Assembly: GCF_900107405.1 (NCBI RefSeq)
Contig: NZ_FNPV01000009.1
Location: forward strand, 64,737-128,736
Source: Tindallia californiensis
GTDB taxonomy: Bacteria; Bacillota; Clostridia; Peptostreptococcales; Tindalliaceae
Length of the DNA: 64,000 nucleotides
Reading direction: 5' to 3'
Positions within the stretch are counted from its first letter, which is position 1; each line of letters begins with the position of its first letter. Shown here one piece after another: positions 1 to 8,122 of this stretch. The notes under the pieces were generated by a model that saw only the letters and a list, made by a program, of their open reading frames with translations, made no database searches and was not told the DNA's origin. The position numbers were made by a program, and so were the translations under genes.

Positions 1-80
1 TTGAAGACAAGATTAGGAACGCTGGCTTCACAGTGGACATGTCTCGTGGAGACCACATAGATTGGAGAGGATTATCATGA
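1..80 (+). CDS. hydE: [FeFe]-hydrogenase maturase HydE, C-terminal end only
   Basis: The reading frame that enters at base 3 encodes about 25 residues (including AGFTVDMSRGDH) and ends at TGA 78-80. This tail resembles the C-terminus of HydE, the radical-SAM maturase that helps build the H-cluster. The TGA overlaps the ATG of hydG as ATGA (77-80), so the two genes are translationally coupled. The identification rests on the short tail and on the hydG-hydF neighbours; the catalytic part lies outside the window. Confidence 0.6.
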   Translation, partial: EDKIRNAGFTVDMSRGDHIDWRGLS

Positions 81-1450
81 TCGATCATCAATATATTGAA
101 AACCTTTTGGATGAAGCTAAAAACACTTCCAAAGAAAGGATCCAAGAAGTCCTGGATAAGGCACAAAGGAAGGAAGGACTGAACCACAGGGATATTGCTA
201 TACTGTTACAGGTGCAGCACAAAGATCAGCTCAAGGAAATCTTCAAGATTGCCGGTGATATTAAAAAGTCTATCTATGGCAACAGAATAGTGGTATTTGC
301 TCCCCTTTACGTCAGTGATTATTGTGTCAACAACTGTTTATACTGTGGATATAGAAGAGACAATGATTTCCCTAGACGTCGTCTGTCCTGGGAAGAAATA
401 CAACACGAAGTCCGACTACTTGAGCAAATGGGCCATAAACGTCTGGCTCTGGAGGTGGGTGAAGATCCAGTCAACTGTGACATAGATTATGTTTTGGACG
501 CCATGAATGCCATCTATTCAACCCACACAGATAGGGGCGAAATAAGGCGGATCAATGTCAACATCGCCGCCACCAGCACTGAAAACTATAGGAAGCTGAA
601 GGAGGCAGGCATTGGCACTTATATCCTGTTCCAGGAAACCTATCACCACCCCACCTACGAGGCTATGCATCCAAAATCCCTCAAGGGAAATTACGAATAT
701 CATTTAACGGCCTTTGACCGTGCCATGGAGGCAGGGATCGATGACTTTGGTGCAGGTGTGCTCTTCGGACTGGCTGATTATACGTTTGAAGTAATGGCTC
801 TGATGCTTCATAATGAATATCTGGAGCAAAAATACGGGGTAGGCTTTCATACGATCTCCGTACCCAGGCTCAAAAAAGCCGAAGGCATGGAACTGGACAG
901 TTTCTCTCACCTTGTATCCGACGACATGTTCAAAAAAATAGTAGCCATTATTAGGCTGGCGGTTCCCTATACCGGCCTCATTTTATCCACCCGGGAAACT
1001 CCAGAAGTTCGGCGGGAAGTTCTCCGTTATGGTGTCACCCAGATCAGTGCCGGCTCCTGTACCGGTGTTGGCGGTTATAAAGAATCTGATTCAGGAAAAA
1101 AGGTGAACCAGTTTGAACTGACAGACCATCGTAGTCCTCTAGAAGTATTAAAAGAACTTATTTCTGACGGTAACATTCCCAGTTACTGCACCGCCTGTTA
1201 TCGCCAAAATAGAACCGGTGACCGGTTTATGCAATTGGCAAAATCTGGTCAGATTCAGAACATATGTGGCCCCAACGCTCTGATGACCCTAATGGAATTT
1301 GCACTGGACTATGGAGACAAAGAACTGCTGACCATGGTTGAGGCTGTCATCCGTGAGGAGACTATGAAAATCGAAGAGGAAGACCTACGGAACCTCACGC
1401 TTAAAAACCTGGAAAACCTTAAAAACGGAGAAAGAGATTTATACTTTTAG
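77..1450 (+). CDS. hydG: [FeFe]-hydrogenase maturase HydG (radical-SAM tyrosine lyase)
   Basis: HydG cleaves tyrosine to give the CO and CN- ligands of the hydrogenase H-cluster. The 457-aa protein has the radical-SAM cysteine motif CVNNCLYC (C83, C87, C90; CX3CX2C). Its C-terminal second cluster motif is CTACYR followed about 22 residues later by NICGPNA, which separates HydG from ThiH. Length is normal for the family. I chose ATG 77 over the in-frame TTG at 62 because GGAGAGG (64-70) sits 6 nt upstream and because the ATG overlaps the hydE stop codon. hydF follows after 9 nt, so hydE-hydG-hydF is one maturation operon, facing the hydrogenase structural operon. Confidence 0.97.
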   Translation: MIDHQYIENLLDEAKNTSKERIQEVLDKAQRKEGLNHRDIAILLQVQHKDQLKEIFKIAGDIKKSIYGNRIVVFAPLYVSDYCVNNCLYCGYRRDNDFPRRRLSWEEIQHEVRLLEQMGHKRLALEVGEDPVNCDIDYVLDAMNAIYSTHTDRGEIRRINVNIAATSTENYRKLKEAGIGTYILFQETYHHPTYEAMHPKSLKGNYEYHLTAFDRAMEAGIDDFGAGVLFGLADYTFEVMALMLHNEYLEQKYGVGFHTISVPRLKKAEGMELDSFSHLVSDDMFKKIVAIIRLAVPYTGLILSTRETPEVRREVLRYGVTQISAGSCTGVGGYKESDSGKKVNQFELTDHRSPLEVLKELISDGNIPSYCTACYRQNRTGDRFMQLAKSGQIQNICGPNALMTLMEFALDYGDKELLTMVEAVIREETMKIEEEDLRNLTLKNLENLKNGERDLYF

Positions 1451-1459
1451 GAGGCTGCT

Positions 1460-2644
1460 ATGAACCAGACACCACAATCCAACAGAAAACATATTGCTCT
1501 TTACGGCAAGACTAACTCTGGCAAATCTTCACTGCTTAATGCCATCCTTGGTCAGAACGTATCGATTGTATCAGCCATCGGAGGAACAACCACAGATCCC
1601 GTCACAAAATCCATGGAGCTTCTTCCCTTCGGACCTGTCCTGTTCATTGATACCGCCGGTATGGGTGATGAAACGGAGCTGGGTGGGTTGCGCATGAAAA
1701 AAAGCATCCAGGTCCTTCAGCGAACGGACTTTGCCATCTATGTCCTGGACGTTACCGATTATGATTTATCCGCTTATCACGATACCGTCAGTCGCTTTAA
1801 AAGATATCGTATTCCCTATATAACGGTACTAAATAAAATGGACGCTGTTGACGCCGAAGAACTGAAAAGAGCCGAATCCCTCCACCCAAACGCGATGGTT
1901 GTGTCTGCCTCCACAGGCGAAAACCTCCTGCAACTCAAGGACCAGCTGATCCAACGGCTGCAACAGGAAGAATCCGATCCACCTATCCTTGGTGACCTGC
2001 TACCTTATGGCAGTACCATCGTCATGGTAGTACCCATAGATTCGGAAGCGCCAAAAGGTCGCATCATTCTGCCCCAGGTGCAGCTGATACGAGATTGCCT
2101 AGATCACGGCATCAAAAGCTATGTGGTACGCGACACAGAACTTGAGGATGCCCTTGAGGATCTGAAAGGAATTGATCTTGTAGTAACGGATTCACAAGCG
2201 TTCAAAAAAGTAAGCCAACGGGTGCCTCCGGAGATCCCGCTTACGAGTTTTTCCATCCTTTTTGCCCGCCACAAAGGAGATTTAAATGCGTTTCTTAGGG
2301 GGGTGGAGGCAATCCCCCAGCTTAACGAGACCTCCAACATACTCATCAGTGAAAGTTGCACCCACAATCATTCCCACGAAGATATCGGCAGAGTCAAAAT
2401 TCCAGCGTTGCTGAACCGGCATGTAGGTAAGGAACTGAAGTATGATTTTAGGATGGGCCAGGACTTTCCGGAGGATTATGGTCAGTATGACCTGATTATT
2501 CACTGTGGCTCCTGTATGCTGAACCGAAAAGTGATGCAGAGCAGGGTGAATATGTGCCTGGAGAAGAGTGTGCCAATCACCAATTACGGTGTGATCCTCG
2601 CATACCTAAACGGCATTCTTCCAAGATCGACGGAACTATTTTAA
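1460..2644 (+). CDS. hydF: [FeFe]-hydrogenase maturation GTPase HydF
   Basis: HydF is the scaffold and GTPase on which the 2Fe subcluster is assembled before transfer to apo-HydA. In this 394-aa protein the N-terminal TrmE/Era-type G domain shows the P-loop GKTNSGKSS (residues 16-24), the switch DTAGMGD (about 64-70) and the guanine-specificity motif NKMD. The C-terminal cluster-binding domain has the diagnostic SCTHNHSHED and HCGSC motifs. ATG 1460 has AGGAGG just upstream and lies 9 nt after hydG. The operon ends here, before a bidirectional terminator near 2914-2950. Confidence 0.97.
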   Translation: MNQTPQSNRKHIALYGKTNSGKSSLLNAILGQNVSIVSAIGGTTTDPVTKSMELLPFGPVLFIDTAGMGDETELGGLRMKKSIQVLQRTDFAIYVLDVTDYDLSAYHDTVSRFKRYRIPYITVLNKMDAVDAEELKRAESLHPNAMVVSASTGENLLQLKDQLIQRLQQEESDPPILGDLLPYGSTIVMVVPIDSEAPKGRIILPQVQLIRDCLDHGIKSYVVRDTELEDALEDLKGIDLVVTDSQAFKKVSQRVPPEIPLTSFSILFARHKGDLNAFLRGVEAIPQLNETSNILISESCTHNHSHEDIGRVKIPALLNRHVGKELKYDFRMGQDFPEDYGQYDLIIHCGSCMLNRKVMQSRVNMCLEKSVPITNYGVILAYLNGILPRSTELF

Positions 2645-2858
2645 TACCAGTCAGATGGATATGCCAGGTTGACACGCAGATGTTTCTTCCTGTCCTTTTT
2701 CAGCTTATGATAAGACTAAGGCTGTAGAGAAGTACGGATCCGGATCATAACTCTTTTTCGAGAACCCCTTAGGAGATGCCCTTACTCACTTCCAACAACT
2801 ATGGTAATGACAATAACGACTAAAGAGATGATTGTCTTCGATCCGAATCCGTAAGTAC

Positions 2859-2886
2859 ATAAGTAAATTATTCAAGCCTGACCCCA
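2859..2886 (+). repeat. Dispersed 28-bp repeat, copy 1
   Basis: This copy reads ATAAGTAAATTATTCAAG followed by CCTGACCCCA. Other copies lie at 8086, 10358, 10407 and 48657, all in the same orientation. It sits beyond the 3' end of the minus-strand ferredoxin gene, with a terminator between them. Confidence 0.9.
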
Positions 2887-2913
2887 GCACTTCCAGCACT
2901 TCAGCACCTTAAG

Positions 2914-2950
2914 AAAAAGCCCCACACCAATGTTGGAGTGGGGCTTTTTT
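2914..2950. terminator. Bidirectional rho-independent terminator between hydF and the hydCBA operon
   Basis: The stem GCCCCAC/GTGGGGC (2919-2925 / 2938-2944) is extended by A5/T5 and has an inner CCAA-TG-TTGG hairpin. There is a T-run on the right and an A-run on the left, so it can end transcription from both convergent operons. Confidence 0.9.
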
Positions 2951-2995
2951 CCGCAAATGATTTTTGCTTGTTTTAGGACCCGTCAGAGAATTATT

Positions 2996-3250
2996 TTACT
3001 CCTTAAACCGTGTCACAATCTGTTCCGTAAAGAACCTTTCTACTTCATTTTCCGTAAGAGAGTACACAGTCTCTTCGTTACCAATTCTCACCGAAACAGA
3101 CTGGCCACATTGATCCATGCAAAACAAGGCTTTAGCTTCCACCTGATCACCCACTCCGTGCCGAATAATCATTTCCTGCATGGCACTGATAACATTATAA
3201 GAACCCTTCAGATGACATGCACTTCCTACACACACATGAATAATGGTCAT
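2996..3250 (-). CDS. Thioredoxin-fold [2Fe-2S] ferredoxin, small hydrogenase-associated subunit
   Basis: This 84-aa protein has the four-cysteine pattern of the NuoE/HydC thioredoxin-like ferredoxin fold: CVGSACHLKG near the N-terminus and CMDQC near residue 44. It lacks the helical N-terminal part of HydC. It starts 2 nt after the hydA stop codon, with GAGGAGGGG as its ribosome binding site, so it is the last gene of hydC-hydB-hydA. The likely role is a one-cluster electron carrier or accessory subunit of the hydrogenase; this is inferred from position and fold. Stand-alone (2Fe-2S) ferredoxin-domain proteins of this size are common in Clostridia. Confidence 0.85.
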   Translation of the reverse strand: MTIIHVCVGSACHLKGSYNVISAMQEMIIRHGVGDQVEAKALFCMDQCGQSVSVRIGNEETVYSLTENEVERFFTEQIVTRFKE

Positions 3251-3252
3251 TC

Positions 3253-4995
3253 TTACCCCTCCTCTATACCGTTGCTGGGCTGACTGTATTCTACATGGAG
3301 CAGTTCATGAACCTTATTTTTCAATAATCCACTATATAATGGCATGATAATGGGATTTTCTTCAGATCGCCTGATTTGTGATAATTTATCGGCTTTGTAT
3401 AGGCCTCCAGAACGTTCCCGAGTGTTTCTTTGCAGAGCATAGGGCTGACCAGCACCACCGATACAGCCACCAGGACAGGCCATGGCTTCGATAAAATCGT
3501 ATTGAACAGTGCCTGCCTTTATTTTTTTAATAACGTCATCTACATTCTTCAACCCGTGGACGACGGCTATTCGGATGGTTTTTTCTCCCAATGTAATTTC
3601 TGCTTCTTTGGCACCCTCTACACCTCTGATACCTGTATAGGATATGTCCATCATTGCTTCCCTGCTTTTGTCTTCCATTAACCGGCGAATCACCGCTTCT
3701 GACACACCGCCTGTCACACCAAAAATGATGCCAGCTCCACTGCAGATGCCAAAAGGAACATCCGTAGCTTCTGGTTCCAACTGACTGAAAACAATCCCGG
3801 CTTCCTTAAGCATAAGGACCAATTCCTGAGTGGTGATAACATAATCAACATCTGAAACGCCGTTACGCTTAAATTCTTCCCGAGCGGCTTCCTGTTTTTT
3901 GGCCGTACAAGGCATAATTGCTACACTGACTATTTCTCGACTATCTACCTTTTTCATGCTTCCAGCGTGTTCTTTCAAGATAGCCCCAAACATTTGCATG
4001 GGAGATTTACAGGAAGATACGTGGTGCTTGTATTCTGGGTATTTTGTTTCCACGTAATTAATCCAAGCAGGACAGCAAGAAGTAAACATAGGTAGTTTTT
4101 CGTCGCTACTCAGTCTTTTTCTTAATTCTGCAGCCTCTTCCATCACTGTTAAATCCGCACAAACAGAGGTGTCATATATTTCATCAAAGCCCAACTTTCG
4201 CAAACCCGCCACCATTTCACCCATGACATTTTCTCCGGACGGAAGGCCAAACTCTTCCCCCAGAGCCACTCGCACAGCAGGAGCCACCTGGACGGCAACC
4301 CGCTTGTCCTCATTGTAAATAGCCTCCCACACAGCAGCTCTGTCATCCTTGACGGCGATGGCACCAGTTGGACAAACAGCCGCACACTGACCACAGCTCA
4401 CACAGGGGGTGTTGGCGATGGGCTCCTCAAAAGCCGTACTAACGGTCATCTTTGATCCCCTTCCCTTAAAATCGATGACCGCTACGTTTTGTACTTCATC
4501 GCACATCCTAACACAGTCCCCACAAAGAATACATCTGTTTGGATCCCTTGTAATTGCACGGCTGGAGCGATCAACAGGATGATCATGCCTGAAGCCATTT
4601 CCGCCGTCAAACCGAACTCTGCTTACATTGTACCGCAACGCTAGCTCTTGCAAGCGGCATTTCCCATTCTTGGAACAGGTGGTGCAATCACGACAATGCG
4701 AAGACAACAACAGCTCCAGAATCATCTTTCTGTGCTTTTGCAACTTAGGGGTGTTGGTCTTAATTTTCATACCCTCCCGAGGCGGAGTATAACAGGAAGC
4801 CTCTACGCCTCCCCATTCATTTTCCACGACGCACATCCGGCAAGCACCAAATACGGATAGTTCGGTATAATAGCAAAAGGTAGGCAGCTCAACACCCGCT
4901 TTGCGTACTACCTGCAACACATTTTTTTCATCGGTGTAATCCACTCGACGGCCATCTACCCACATACATTTCTTATCATGATTTTTGTTGTTCAT
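3253..4995 (-). CDS. hydA: [FeFe]-hydrogenase catalytic subunit HydA (group A, multimeric type)
   Basis: HydA reduces protons or oxidises H2 at the H-cluster; beside HydB and HydC it probably forms an NAD(P)(H)-linked, likely electron-bifurcating complex. Domains of the 580-aa protein in order: plant-type [2Fe-2S] (C41, GACRMC 50-55, C68); a His-ligated [4Fe-4S] (H100, C104, C107, C113); two [4Fe-4S] motifs (CILCGDCVRMC 155-165 and CVSCGQCAAVC 198-208); then the H-cluster signatures TSCCPAW (305-311), MPCTAKKQE and EAMACPGGCIGGAGQP. The last reads GGAGQP where many enzymes have GGGGQP. ATG 4995 was chosen over an upstream in-frame start because GGAGGG lies just before it and the hydB stop codon is only 4 nt upstream. 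Confidence 0.96.
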   Translation of the reverse strand: MNNKNHDKKCMWVDGRRVDYTDEKNVLQVVRKAGVELPTFCYYTELSVFGACRMCVVENEWGGVEASCYTPPREGMKIKTNTPKLQKHRKMILELLLSSHCRDCTTCSKNGKCRLQELALRYNVSRVRFDGGNGFRHDHPVDRSSRAITRDPNRCILCGDCVRMCDEVQNVAVIDFKGRGSKMTVSTAFEEPIANTPCVSCGQCAAVCPTGAIAVKDDRAAVWEAIYNEDKRVAVQVAPAVRVALGEEFGLPSGENVMGEMVAGLRKLGFDEIYDTSVCADLTVMEEAAELRKRLSSDEKLPMFTSCCPAWINYVETKYPEYKHHVSSCKSPMQMFGAILKEHAGSMKKVDSREIVSVAIMPCTAKKQEAAREEFKRNGVSDVDYVITTQELVLMLKEAGIVFSQLEPEATDVPFGICSGAGIIFGVTGGVSEAVIRRLMEDKSREAMMDISYTGIRGVEGAKEAEITLGEKTIRIAVVHGLKNVDDVIKKIKAGTVQYDFIEAMACPGGCIGGAGQPYALQRNTRERSGGLYKADKLSQIRRSEENPIIMPLYSGLLKNKVHELLHVEYSQPSNGIEEG

Positions 4996-4999
4996 TTTG

Positions 5000-6880
5000 T
5001 CATCCCTCCAAGATCGCTTTAAATGGACATAACGGCACACAAGCACCACATTTGATGCACTTTGTTTCGTCCAAATGAAACGGTTTCTTCACTTCACCAC
5101 TGATGGCGTCCACTGGACAGCCACGAACACATTTGGTACACCCACGACACAAGGACTCATCAATATAATAACGACCCAAAGCCTCACAATTTTTGGTTGG
5201 ACATTTTTTATCCAGAATATGAGCCAGGTATTCGTCCTTAAAATGTGTAATGGTACTGACTACGGGAGAACCAGCTGTTTTTCCCAAACCGCACAAAGCC
5301 GTTTCTGAAATGGTTTCTTCAAGGCTCAGGAGGGTATCGATGTCTTCCTCTTCCCCTTCTCCTGCCACAATTCTGTCCAATATATGGAGCATAGCCTTGG
5401 TACCTTCCCGACAGGGAACACATTTACCGCAGGATTCATTCTGGGTAAAATTCATGAAGAAACGAGCTACTTCTACCATGCAGGTATTGTCATCCATGAC
5501 CACCAAACCACCTGAACCAATCATGGCACCTGCTTTCACCAGAGTATCAAAATCTAAAGACAAATCCAGGTGCTGAGCCGTGAGACATCCTCCTGATGGT
5601 CCACCAATCTGTACAGCCTTAAACTCACGACCATCTCTCACCCCGCCACCAATATCAAATACCACTTCCCTGATGGTGGTACCCATAGGCACTTCAATCA
5701 GACCCGTATTGTTCACATTACCAGTTAAGGCAAAGGCTTTGGTACCGTAATTTTTTTCGATGCCTATCTCTTTATAGGCTTGAGACGTCATAGTAAGAAT
5801 AACCGGTACATTGGCAAAAGTCTCCACATTATTTAACACCGTAGGCTTTCCAAAGAGTCCCTTTTCAACGGTACGAGGAGGTTTTACCCGAGGCATCCCT
5901 CGGTTTCCTTCAATAGAAGCTGTCAAGGCACTACCTTCTCCGCATACAAAAGCGCCAGCACCCTGGCTGATATGAATCTTAAAATGAAACTCTGTTCCTA
6001 GAATCCCTTTGCCTAAAAGATTGTATTTTTCCGCCTGATTAATGGCATTTTTTAATCGGTTAACGGCTAAAGGATATTCAGCTCTCACATAGATATATCC
6101 TACCTCTGCTCCTGTGGCAATACCTGCAATCATCATGCCTTCAAGGATTCTATGGGGATCACCTTCCATAAGACTTCTGTCCATAAAGGCACCTGGATCT
6201 CCTTCATCTCCGTTGCACACCACATATTTCACTTTTTCTTTCTGACGGTTCACCTGTTGCCATTTGGTACCAGCAGGGAATCCACCACCACCCCGGCCTC
6301 TGAGTTCCGCTTGGTTCATTTCCTGACAAATCTCTTCTGGCGTCATTTCGAAGAGAGCCAGCTCCAGTGCTTTATAACCGTCATTAGCAATATACGCCTC
6401 AATGGATTCAGCGTCTATATGTCCACAATTTGAAAGGACAAGCCGTGTCTGTTTTTTATAGAAAGGAATTTCTTCCTGGGTATCGCAAGTCATACCATTC
6501 TCGTTATACAACAGCCTTTCAACCGGCTGATTCCCTATAATACTGGTTTCAATGATTTCTGCACAATCCTCTGGCTTGACTCTCATGAAAAACCAGCCGG
6601 CAGGGTCAATACGTACCAAAGGTCCCACTTCACAGTAGCCATGGCAACCACTTTTTTTCAGACCGATGCTTTCATGCTCCAGTTCATGACCAAGCTCAAT
6701 GGAACAGTTAATTCCATGGTCTTCACATAGCCTTTTGAAGGTATCAAAAACCACATTAGCACCTCCAGCCACACAGCCCGTTCCGGCACAGACAAGTATT
6801 TTTTTTGTTTCAAGGGATAAGTGCTCCCTAAAGCTTTTTCTGACGTCAACCAGAGACTGCCTATCAGCAATTAGATTCAT
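5000..6880 (-). CDS. hydB: Hydrogenase flavoprotein subunit HydB (NuoF-like)
   Basis: HydB binds FMN and NAD(H) and links pyridine-nucleotide chemistry to the iron-sulfur chain of HydA. The 626-aa protein has an N-terminal thioredoxin-fold [2Fe-2S] domain (CAGTGC and CHGYC), the NuoF core with GRGGGGFPAGTKW and NGDEGDPGAFMDRS, the SLBB region, the N3-type [4Fe-4S] motif ESCGKCVPCREG, and a C-terminal two-[4Fe-4S] ferredoxin domain (CRGCTKCVRGC and CIKCGACVPLC). I chose ATG 6880 over GTG 6889 because AGGAAGG is correctly spaced for the ATG and too close to the GTG. The start overlaps the end of hydC by 17 nt, indicating translational coupling. Confidence 0.95.
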   Translation of the reverse strand: MNLIADRQSLVDVRKSFREHLSLETKKILVCAGTGCVAGGANVVFDTFKRLCEDHGINCSIELGHELEHESIGLKKSGCHGYCEVGPLVRIDPAGWFFMRVKPEDCAEIIETSIIGNQPVERLLYNENGMTCDTQEEIPFYKKQTRLVLSNCGHIDAESIEAYIANDGYKALELALFEMTPEEICQEMNQAELRGRGGGGFPAGTKWQQVNRQKEKVKYVVCNGDEGDPGAFMDRSLMEGDPHRILEGMMIAGIATGAEVGYIYVRAEYPLAVNRLKNAINQAEKYNLLGKGILGTEFHFKIHISQGAGAFVCGEGSALTASIEGNRGMPRVKPPRTVEKGLFGKPTVLNNVETFANVPVILTMTSQAYKEIGIEKNYGTKAFALTGNVNNTGLIEVPMGTTIREVVFDIGGGVRDGREFKAVQIGGPSGGCLTAQHLDLSLDFDTLVKAGAMIGSGGLVVMDDNTCMVEVARFFMNFTQNESCGKCVPCREGTKAMLHILDRIVAGEGEEEDIDTLLSLEETISETALCGLGKTAGSPVVSTITHFKDEYLAHILDKKCPTKNCEALGRYYIDESLCRGCTKCVRGCPVDAISGEVKKPFHLDETKCIKCGACVPLCPFKAILEG

Positions 6881-7358
6881 CTGCGTCACCTTCCTTTCTG
6901 AGATCTGCTAACAGAGTCTGTACTTTTTCCGGCGTCATAGCTGCATGCATCTCTTCGTTCACGGCTATCACTGGCGCCAAACCACATGCCCCAAGGCAGG
7001 ACACTGCTTCCACGGTGAAGAGCATATCATCAGTGGTGTGCTTTTCATCGGTTAAGGACAGATTGGCCCTTAGTGCATTCAAAATAGGAATGGATTTACG
7101 CACATGACAGGCAGTACCGTCACATACCCGGATAATGTATTTACCTTTTGGCTCCAGAGAAAAGTTTTCATAAAAGCTGGCTACACTGTAAATTTTGGCA
7201 ATACTGATATCCATTTTTTCAGCGATGTACTCCAGAGCGTAGCGGGGAAGGTAGCGATATTCGCTTTGAATTTCCTGCATGATGGGAATGAGCGCAGCGT
7301 TTCCGGAATCTGAGGATTCCAGAATCCTGTCAAGCGTTTCTTTTTGTACTTGTTCCAT
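6864..7358 (-). CDS. hydC: Hydrogenase subunit HydC (NuoE-like, [2Fe-2S])
   Basis: This 164-aa NuoE-family subunit has an N-terminal helical domain (a region like IPIMQEIQSEYRYLPRYA) and a thioredoxin-fold [2Fe-2S] domain with CDGTACH and CLGACG. It passes electrons between HydB and HydA. ATG 7358 is preceded by AAGGAGGAG, a near-perfect ribosome binding site. It is the first gene of hydC-hydB-hydA-ferredoxin and follows an unusually long leader. Confidence 0.95.
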   Translation of the reverse strand: MEQVQKETLDRILESSDSGNAALIPIMQEIQSEYRYLPRYALEYIAEKMDISIAKIYSVASFYENFSLEPKGKYIIRVCDGTACHVRKSIPILNALRANLSLTDEKHTTDDMLFTVEAVSCLGACGLAPVIAVNEEMHAAMTPEKVQTLLADLRKEGDADESNC

Positions 7359-7866
7359 TACAATCTCCTCCTTGTGTTCATGCGGGACCCGCATGGTTTA
7401 GTAATGCCGTACTTTGGTCCTGTTGCCACTTCCTTTAGCGATTTAATCAATTCTCCAGAATGCCTACGGGCGATCTTCTAATCCCTAGGTAAAAGAGGAT
7501 AAGAATGCGTTATCCAGGGACGTAGCACCGCTTATCTCCCTCTTGAAGAAGGGGGAGTCTTAGGGATGGTAGTTATCAGGCAAATCTCATGATTGTTATT
7601 TTTTTAACTATCTTGAGCATCTTTCAACCTCATTCAGCCGTATTCAGCCGCAGACCTTACAATCTTTGATGCAATCAACTCTCATCAAATTCTTTCTAAA
7701 GTCTTTATCCGATGGCTGTCGCCAAATGATCAGATTGAATCGCCTACTAATGGATAACAAATTCTAACCTCCCGATGAAATTAAAACTCCACCGGAAGGT
7801 TAGAATCCTATTGAGGCCCTAGCTCCCAAAGGTTTTTCGCCGTTTTGTTACATATTTAACAATAAC
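7359..7866 (-). other. Long structured 5' leader of the hydC operon
   Basis: From the promoter at 7867-7895 to the hydC ATG there are about 500 nt with no plausible gene. On the transcribed strand it can form a hairpin of 10 bp plus a short extension (7761-7770 with 7797-7806). It can also form a three-helix unit at 7482-7568: closing stem ATCCCTA/TAGGGAT, a 9-bp hairpin with loop CTTC (7536-7544 / 7549-7557), and a GGATAA/TTATCC hairpin. I do not recognise a known riboswitch class. Confidence 0.45.
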
Positions 7867-7895
7867 ATCTTATCGTCTCTTTCCGACTTTGTCAA
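7867..7895 (-). promoter_or_regulatory. Sigma-A promoter of the hydC operon
   Basis: On the minus strand: TTGACA (7890-7895), a 17-nt spacer, then TAAGAT (7867-7872). It is the only strong match found upstream of hydC, and it implies transcription starting near 7860. Confidence 0.7.
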
Positions 7896-7990
7896 TCCCC
7901 GCTTTTCGATTTCTTTTTCCCCGCAGACAGCTTATACCAAAGTGCACAGAACTCGCAAGGATGGGACGCGGGGACGTTTCTCTCCGTCTT

Positions 7991-8020
7991 GTTGTGTTGT
8001 GTTGTGTTGTGTTGTGTTTT
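7991..8020. repeat. GTTGT pentanucleotide microsatellite
   Basis: Five perfect copies of GTTGT are followed by GTTTT, in the non-coding stretch between the hydC promoter and the aminotransferase gene. The rest of 7896-8085 holds nothing I recognise. Confidence 0.9.
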
Positions 8021-8085
8021 ATTTTTTCTTGTTTCAACCTTCAGATCTACTTCGAAGAGTCTAGTTGAATGTTGTTCTATCCTGC

Positions 8086-8113
8086 ATAAGTAAATTATTC
8101 AAGCCTGACCCCA
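8086..8113 (+). repeat. Dispersed 28-bp repeat, copy 2
   Basis: Identical to copy 1 over the 28-bp core. It lies 9 bp beyond the stop codon of the minus-strand aminotransferase gene, with no obvious terminator between. Confidence 0.9.
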
Positions 8114-8122
8114 TTCGTTTCT

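Larger units (their letters stand above)
2645..2995. other. Convergent intergenic region with dispersed-repeat copy 1 and a terminator
   Basis: This 351-bp gap between hydF (+) and the small ferredoxin gene (-) has no plausible gene. It holds one copy of the dispersed 28-bp repeat (2859-2886) and the terminator at 2914-2950. I see nothing recognisable in 2645-2858. Confidence 0.7.
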
